From Solirubrobacterales bacterium (GTDB taxonomy: Bacteria > Actinomycetota > Thermoleophilia > Solirubrobacterales > Solirubrobacteraceae): DNA of 7,798 bases. Shown here one piece after another: positions 5,596 to 7,798 of the stretch. The position numbers and the translations under genes were made by a program. Under the pieces are notes generated by a model, which had not been told where the DNA came from, did not search any database, and worked only from the letters and a program-made list of their open reading frames with translations. Numbering within the stretch: the stretch's first letter is position 1; the number at the start of each line of letters is the position of its first letter. The stretch spans positions 1 to 7,798 of the forward strand of contig JAFAZB010000295.1 of assembly GCA_019240015.1 (NCBI GenBank). Direction: 5' to 3'.

Positions 5596-6803
5596 CCGAC
5601 GAGCTCCCGCAGCACGTGGTAGGCGCTCGCCTGCGCCTCCTGGATCCGAGGGATGTGCTCCGAGCGGGTGACGACGACGTGATCGGCGAGCTCCTCGCTC
5701 GCTACCCGGCCGCCGTCGTAGCCCACCATCGCGATCGTGAACAGGCCTCGGCGGCGCGCCTCCGCCAGCGCCTCGATCACGTTGCTTGAGTTGCCCGAGG
5801 TGGACAGCGCGAGCAGCGCGTCGTCGTCCATCCCATAGGCGATCACCTGACGCGAGAAGATCGCGTCGGTGCCGATGTCGTTGGCGATCGCGGTGATGAT
5901 CGCCGGGTCCTCGGTAAGGTCGATCGCGGGGCGGGGCACCCCGCCGTGAGGCCACGGCGCCCGGAAGTCGGCCACCACGTCCATCGCGTCCGTCGCCGAG
6001 CCGCCGTTGCCCAGCGCGAGCAGCCTGCCGCCCCGTTCGAAGCGCTCGCGCAGCTCGCCCGCGGCGGCGATCAGCACCTCGCGGTTCTCGCCGAGCGTCT
6101 GCTCACGCAGGCGGGCGATCTCCTCGCTCTTGAGCAGAACCGAGCGCCGCACGTCCTCCAGCACCGGCTCGAGCCGATCCTCCCGCTCGGCCAGGAACGG
6201 GTAGAGAAAGCTCGAGGCGCCGGCGTCGTGGACCCGACGCTCGTCGCGCCCCTCGAGCAACCCACGGTGCTCGAAGAACACGTGCACGAGCTCCCACAGC
6301 ACGTGGTAGAGCGTCTCGACCAGCTCCTGGACGATGGCCGCGCCGGCGCTGGGCGGCTCGAGCTCCCACTCGGCGCCGGCCGGCGCAAAGGCGATCGTCA
6401 AGCAGCCGCGATCGCGAGCAAGTGCGAGGGCGCGCCTCGCCTCGCCTCCGTCCTCGCGGGCACCGAATGCGATCACGATGTCCTGCGCCCGCGCAAGCAG
6501 CGCCACCTGGGCCTCGAGCGAACCTCCCTCGCTCGTCAGCGCCAGCGCCGGCAGTGCCCGCTTGCCGACGATCACGGGGTGCACGAACTCGACGGCGACG
6601 TGCCGGGCGTCGGAGCGTGCCTGAGGCGATCGCCCCAGCGCGATCAGCCGCCCGCCGCCCGCGAACCGCTCGGCCATCCTGTGGCAGAGCCGTGCCAGCC
6701 GGTCGGACTCGGACTCAAAGAACCGCGGGCCAGCCAGCGAACGCTGATCGGTCAGCTCATCGAGCCGCGGGCTCAGCGACGCCGAAGCGCTGTGGTCACG
6801 CAA
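5592..6803 (-). CDS. Double SIS-domain protein, GmhA (phosphoheptose isomerase)-like
   Basis: This 403-residue protein carries two SIS (sugar isomerase) domains. The C-terminal one (about 225-403) resembles GmhA, which converts sedoheptulose 7-phosphate to D-glycero-heptose 7-phosphate: LALGNGGSATDA (262-273), LSTSGNSSNVIEAL (333-346), and Q388/H396 in IQE-x6-H. The position I align with catalytic Glu65 of E. coli GmhA is Asp279. The N-terminal domain (about 30-180) has lost the glycine-rich phosphate loop (GRSPQAR, 57-63) and the STSGNS loop, but keeps DARHVAVEF with H68 and E72, and VQE-x6-H with Q159/H167. The start is TTG at 6803, backed by GGAGG six bases upstream, and overlaps the hypB stop by 8 bases. 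Ordinary GmhA has about 190 residues and one domain. The substrate is unknown. The position between hypB and hypF suggests a role tied to hydrogenase biogenesis or a co-expressed sugar-phosphate step. Confidence 0.9.
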   Translation of the reverse strand: MRDHSASASLSPRLDELTDQRSLAGPRFFESESDRLARLCHRMAERFAGGGRLIALGRSPQARSDARHVAVEFVHPVIVGKRALPALALTSEGGSLEAQVALLARAQDIVIAFGAREDGGEARRALALARDRGCLTIAFAPAGAEWELEPPSAGAAIVQELVETLYHVLWELVHVFFEHRGLLEGRDERRVHDAGASSFLYPFLAEREDRLEPVLEDVRRSVLLKSEEIARLREQTLGENREVLIAAAGELRERFERGGRLLALGNGGSATDAMDVVADFRAPWPHGGVPRPAIDLTEDPAIITAIANDIGTDAIFSRQVIAYGMDDDALLALSTSGNSSNVIEALAEARRRGLFTIAMVGYDGGRVASEELADHVVVTRSEHIPRIQEAQASAYHVLRELVG

Positions 6804-7476
6804 GCGCTCCCTCCGTGCGCACCGCCGCGCCTAGCCACTCGCGCCACTGCTCGATCCCCTCGCCAGTGCGGGCGCTGAGAAGAATCCGCTCGACGCCCGG
6901 ATGGACCTGGTCGAGGTTGTAGAGGAAGCGCTCGAGGTCGTACTCGAGGTGGGGGAGCAGGTCGATCTTGTTGACGAGCACCAGGTCGCAGGTGCGGAAC
7001 ATCAGCGGGTACTTGAGCGGCTTGTCCTCGCCCTCGGTCACCGAGGCAACCATCACTCGGCGGTCCTCGCCGACGCTGAACTCGGCCGGGCACACCAGGT
7101 TGCCGACGTTCTCGATCAGCAGCAGGTCGATGTCCGCCAGCCGCAGCTCGGTGAGCGCCGAGCGGACCATGTTCGCGTCCAGATGGCACTCCCCACCGAA
7201 GCCGGGATCCGTGTTCAGCTGCGTCACCGGCACGTGGAGCTGGGCCAGGCGGTCAGCGTCCAGCGAGCCCTGCACGTCGCCCTCTAGCACGCCGACGCGC
7301 ACCCCTTGCAGCTCGGTCACGACACGCTCGAGCAGCGATGTCTTGCCCGCTCCCGGCGCGCTCATGAAGTTGATCACCGTCACCCCGTGGCAGTCGAAGT
7401 CCTCGCGGTTGGCGCGCGCGATTGTGTTGTTGGCGTCGAGCGCTTCCTCGACGACCTTCACCCGTGTCCGATGCAT
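6796..7476 (-). CDS. hypB: Nickel-inserting GTPase HypB
   Basis: HypB (226 residues) is a dimeric cytoplasmic GTPase that, with HypA, delivers Ni2+ to the hydrogenase large subunit. The G-domain motifs are complete: Walker A SAPGAGKTS (39-47), EGDVQ (65-69), ENVGNLVCP (122-130) and NKID (169-172). The metal site at the G domain is kept as C97-H98 in GGECHLD, with C129 as the third cysteine-type ligand, matching C166/H167/C198 of E. coli HypB. The N-terminus starts MHRTRVKVVEEALDANN and lacks both the CxxCGC high-affinity nickel motif and the His-rich storage stretch seen in some HypB proteins. It is therefore a GTPase without nickel storage. GGAGG lies 4 bases before the ATG, and the first 19 bases overlap the end of hypA. 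Confidence 0.97.
   Translation of the reverse strand: MHRTRVKVVEEALDANNTIARANREDFDCHGVTVINFMSAPGAGKTSLLERVVTELQGVRVGVLEGDVQGSLDADRLAQLHVPVTQLNTDPGFGGECHLDANMVRSALTELRLADIDLLLIENVGNLVCPAEFSVGEDRRVMVASVTEGEDKPLKYPLMFRTCDLVLVNKIDLLPHLEYDLERFLYNLDQVHPGVERILLSARTGEGIEQWREWLGAAVRTEGALA
6810..6814 (-). promoter_or_regulatory. Ribosome binding site that fixes a TTG start for the double-SIS gene
   Basis: On the minus strand GGAGG lies inside the 3' end of hypB, six bases before the TTG at 6803-6801. It supports the rare TTG start, which would otherwise be doubtful. It also indicates coupling of this gene to hypB translation. Confidence 0.65.
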
Positions 7477-7798
7477 ACGGCCTCCTCTACCTCGATAGAT
7501 TCGACTTCGAATTCATCTCCGGTGGCGATCTGCACCTCGCCCGCACCGCACGAGGGACAGCGGAACGCTGGGATCTCGATGCTCCACTCGTGGTCGCACT
7601 TCGGGCAGCGCAGACGGGCCTCGATCAGCGCCTGCTCGAGCCGTGCGCCCTCGCACAGCGTGCCCCGAGCGACGAACTCGAAGTAGAACTCGAGCGTCGC
7701 GGGCACCACCTGTCGCAACCTCCCGACCCGCACGCTGACCACCCGGACCGGACGCCCGCTCGCGTGCTTGACCGCCGTGTTGACGATCGCGCCGCTCA
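7458..7798 (-). CDS. hypA: Nickel chaperone HypA, missing only its first few codons at the right edge
   Basis: HypA binds Ni2+ through its N-terminus and hands it to HypB for insertion into [NiFe]-hydrogenase. The frame is open to the window edge and begins ...SGAIVNTAVKHASGRPVRVV. This is what follows the usual MHEL in the family, so about four codons are missing and the full protein would have about 116 residues. The internal GTG at 7742 is not the true start, because homologous sequence continues upstream of it. The structural zinc site is present as CPKC and CPSC, 15 residues apart, followed by the usual FEVESIEVEE ending. The ligand residues at the very N-terminus (Met-His-Glu) cannot be seen. 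The gene overlaps hypB by 19 bases and is the first hyp gene visible in the operon. Confidence 0.95.
   Translation of the reverse strand, partial: SGAIVNTAVKHASGRPVRVVSVRVGRLRQVVPATLEFYFEFVARGTLCEGARLEQALIEARLRCPKCDHEWSIEIPAFRCPSCGAGEVQIATGDEFEVESIEVEEAVCIGHG

Noticed and set aside
5596..5955. N-terminal extension of HypF by about 120 residues
   Set aside because: The extra part is Arg/Gly-rich and lies over the double-SIS gene, and HypF homology begins just after GTG 5595. The GTGA overlap gives a normal coupled start.
5946..6878. Long plus-strand open frame opposite the double-SIS gene
   Set aside because: It has biased composition (Arg, Gln, Leu, Pro) and no motif. The minus strand carries two recognisable SIS domains.
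7458..7742. HypA starting at the internal GTG 7742
   Set aside because: Family-like sequence (SGAIVNTAVKHA) continues in frame to the window edge, so the true start is just outside.
1..7798. CRISPR arrays, tRNA or rRNA genes, insertion sequences, cobalamin riboswitch before the permease
   Set aside because: I found no spaced direct repeats, clover-leaf sequences, transposase-like proteins or B12-box-like sequence by reading. The permease leader is too short for a cobalamin riboswitch.

Overview
The window is a GC-rich segment with dense, overlapping genes and frequent GTG/TTG starts. This, plus the ArsR, Fur and small alpha/beta-barrel protein types, suggests a high-GC actinobacterium. The protein style fits the Thermoleophilia/Solirubrobacterales lineage best, but that placement is an impression and was not tested.

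Left part (1-570), minus strand: the first 34 codons of an ArsR-family regulator run off the left edge. A dyad lies over its start codon. Behind it is a short, frameshifted and truncated remnant of a TDT-family (tellurite-resistance/dicarboxylate) transporter. A 14-bp perfect palindrome lies just upstream of the remnant. Next, on the plus strand, comes a two-gene unit (571-831 and 831-1118) of small proteins that look like dimeric alpha/beta-barrel folds, joined by a TGATG stop/start overlap.

Centre (1119-2828), plus strand: a comparatively AT-rich intergenic stretch with a 7-9-7 dyad precedes a NiCoT nickel/cobalt permease. Four bases after it follows a Fur-family regulator. The pair looks like a self-regulated nickel-uptake operon. 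The regulator keeps the structural cysteine pairs and one histidine cluster but lacks the usual His-rich ligand strand.

Right part (2850-7798), minus strand, convergent with the nickel operon: hypA (a few codons cut off at the right edge), hypB, a double-SIS-domain protein, hypF, then a 99-residue protein I do not recognise. The first four overlap by 19, 8 and 4 bases, so they are almost certainly one transcript. HypA and HypB insert nickel and HypF makes the carbamoyl precursor of the CN ligands of [NiFe]-hydrogenase. Hydrogenase subunits and hypC, hypD and hypE are not in the window and are expected beyond the right edge or elsewhere.

Taken together, 1200-7798 is a nickel-supply and hydrogenase-maturation locus. 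The most unusual element is the GmhA-like double-SIS protein embedded between hypB and hypF. Its two domains keep different halves of the phosphoheptose-isomerase active site.
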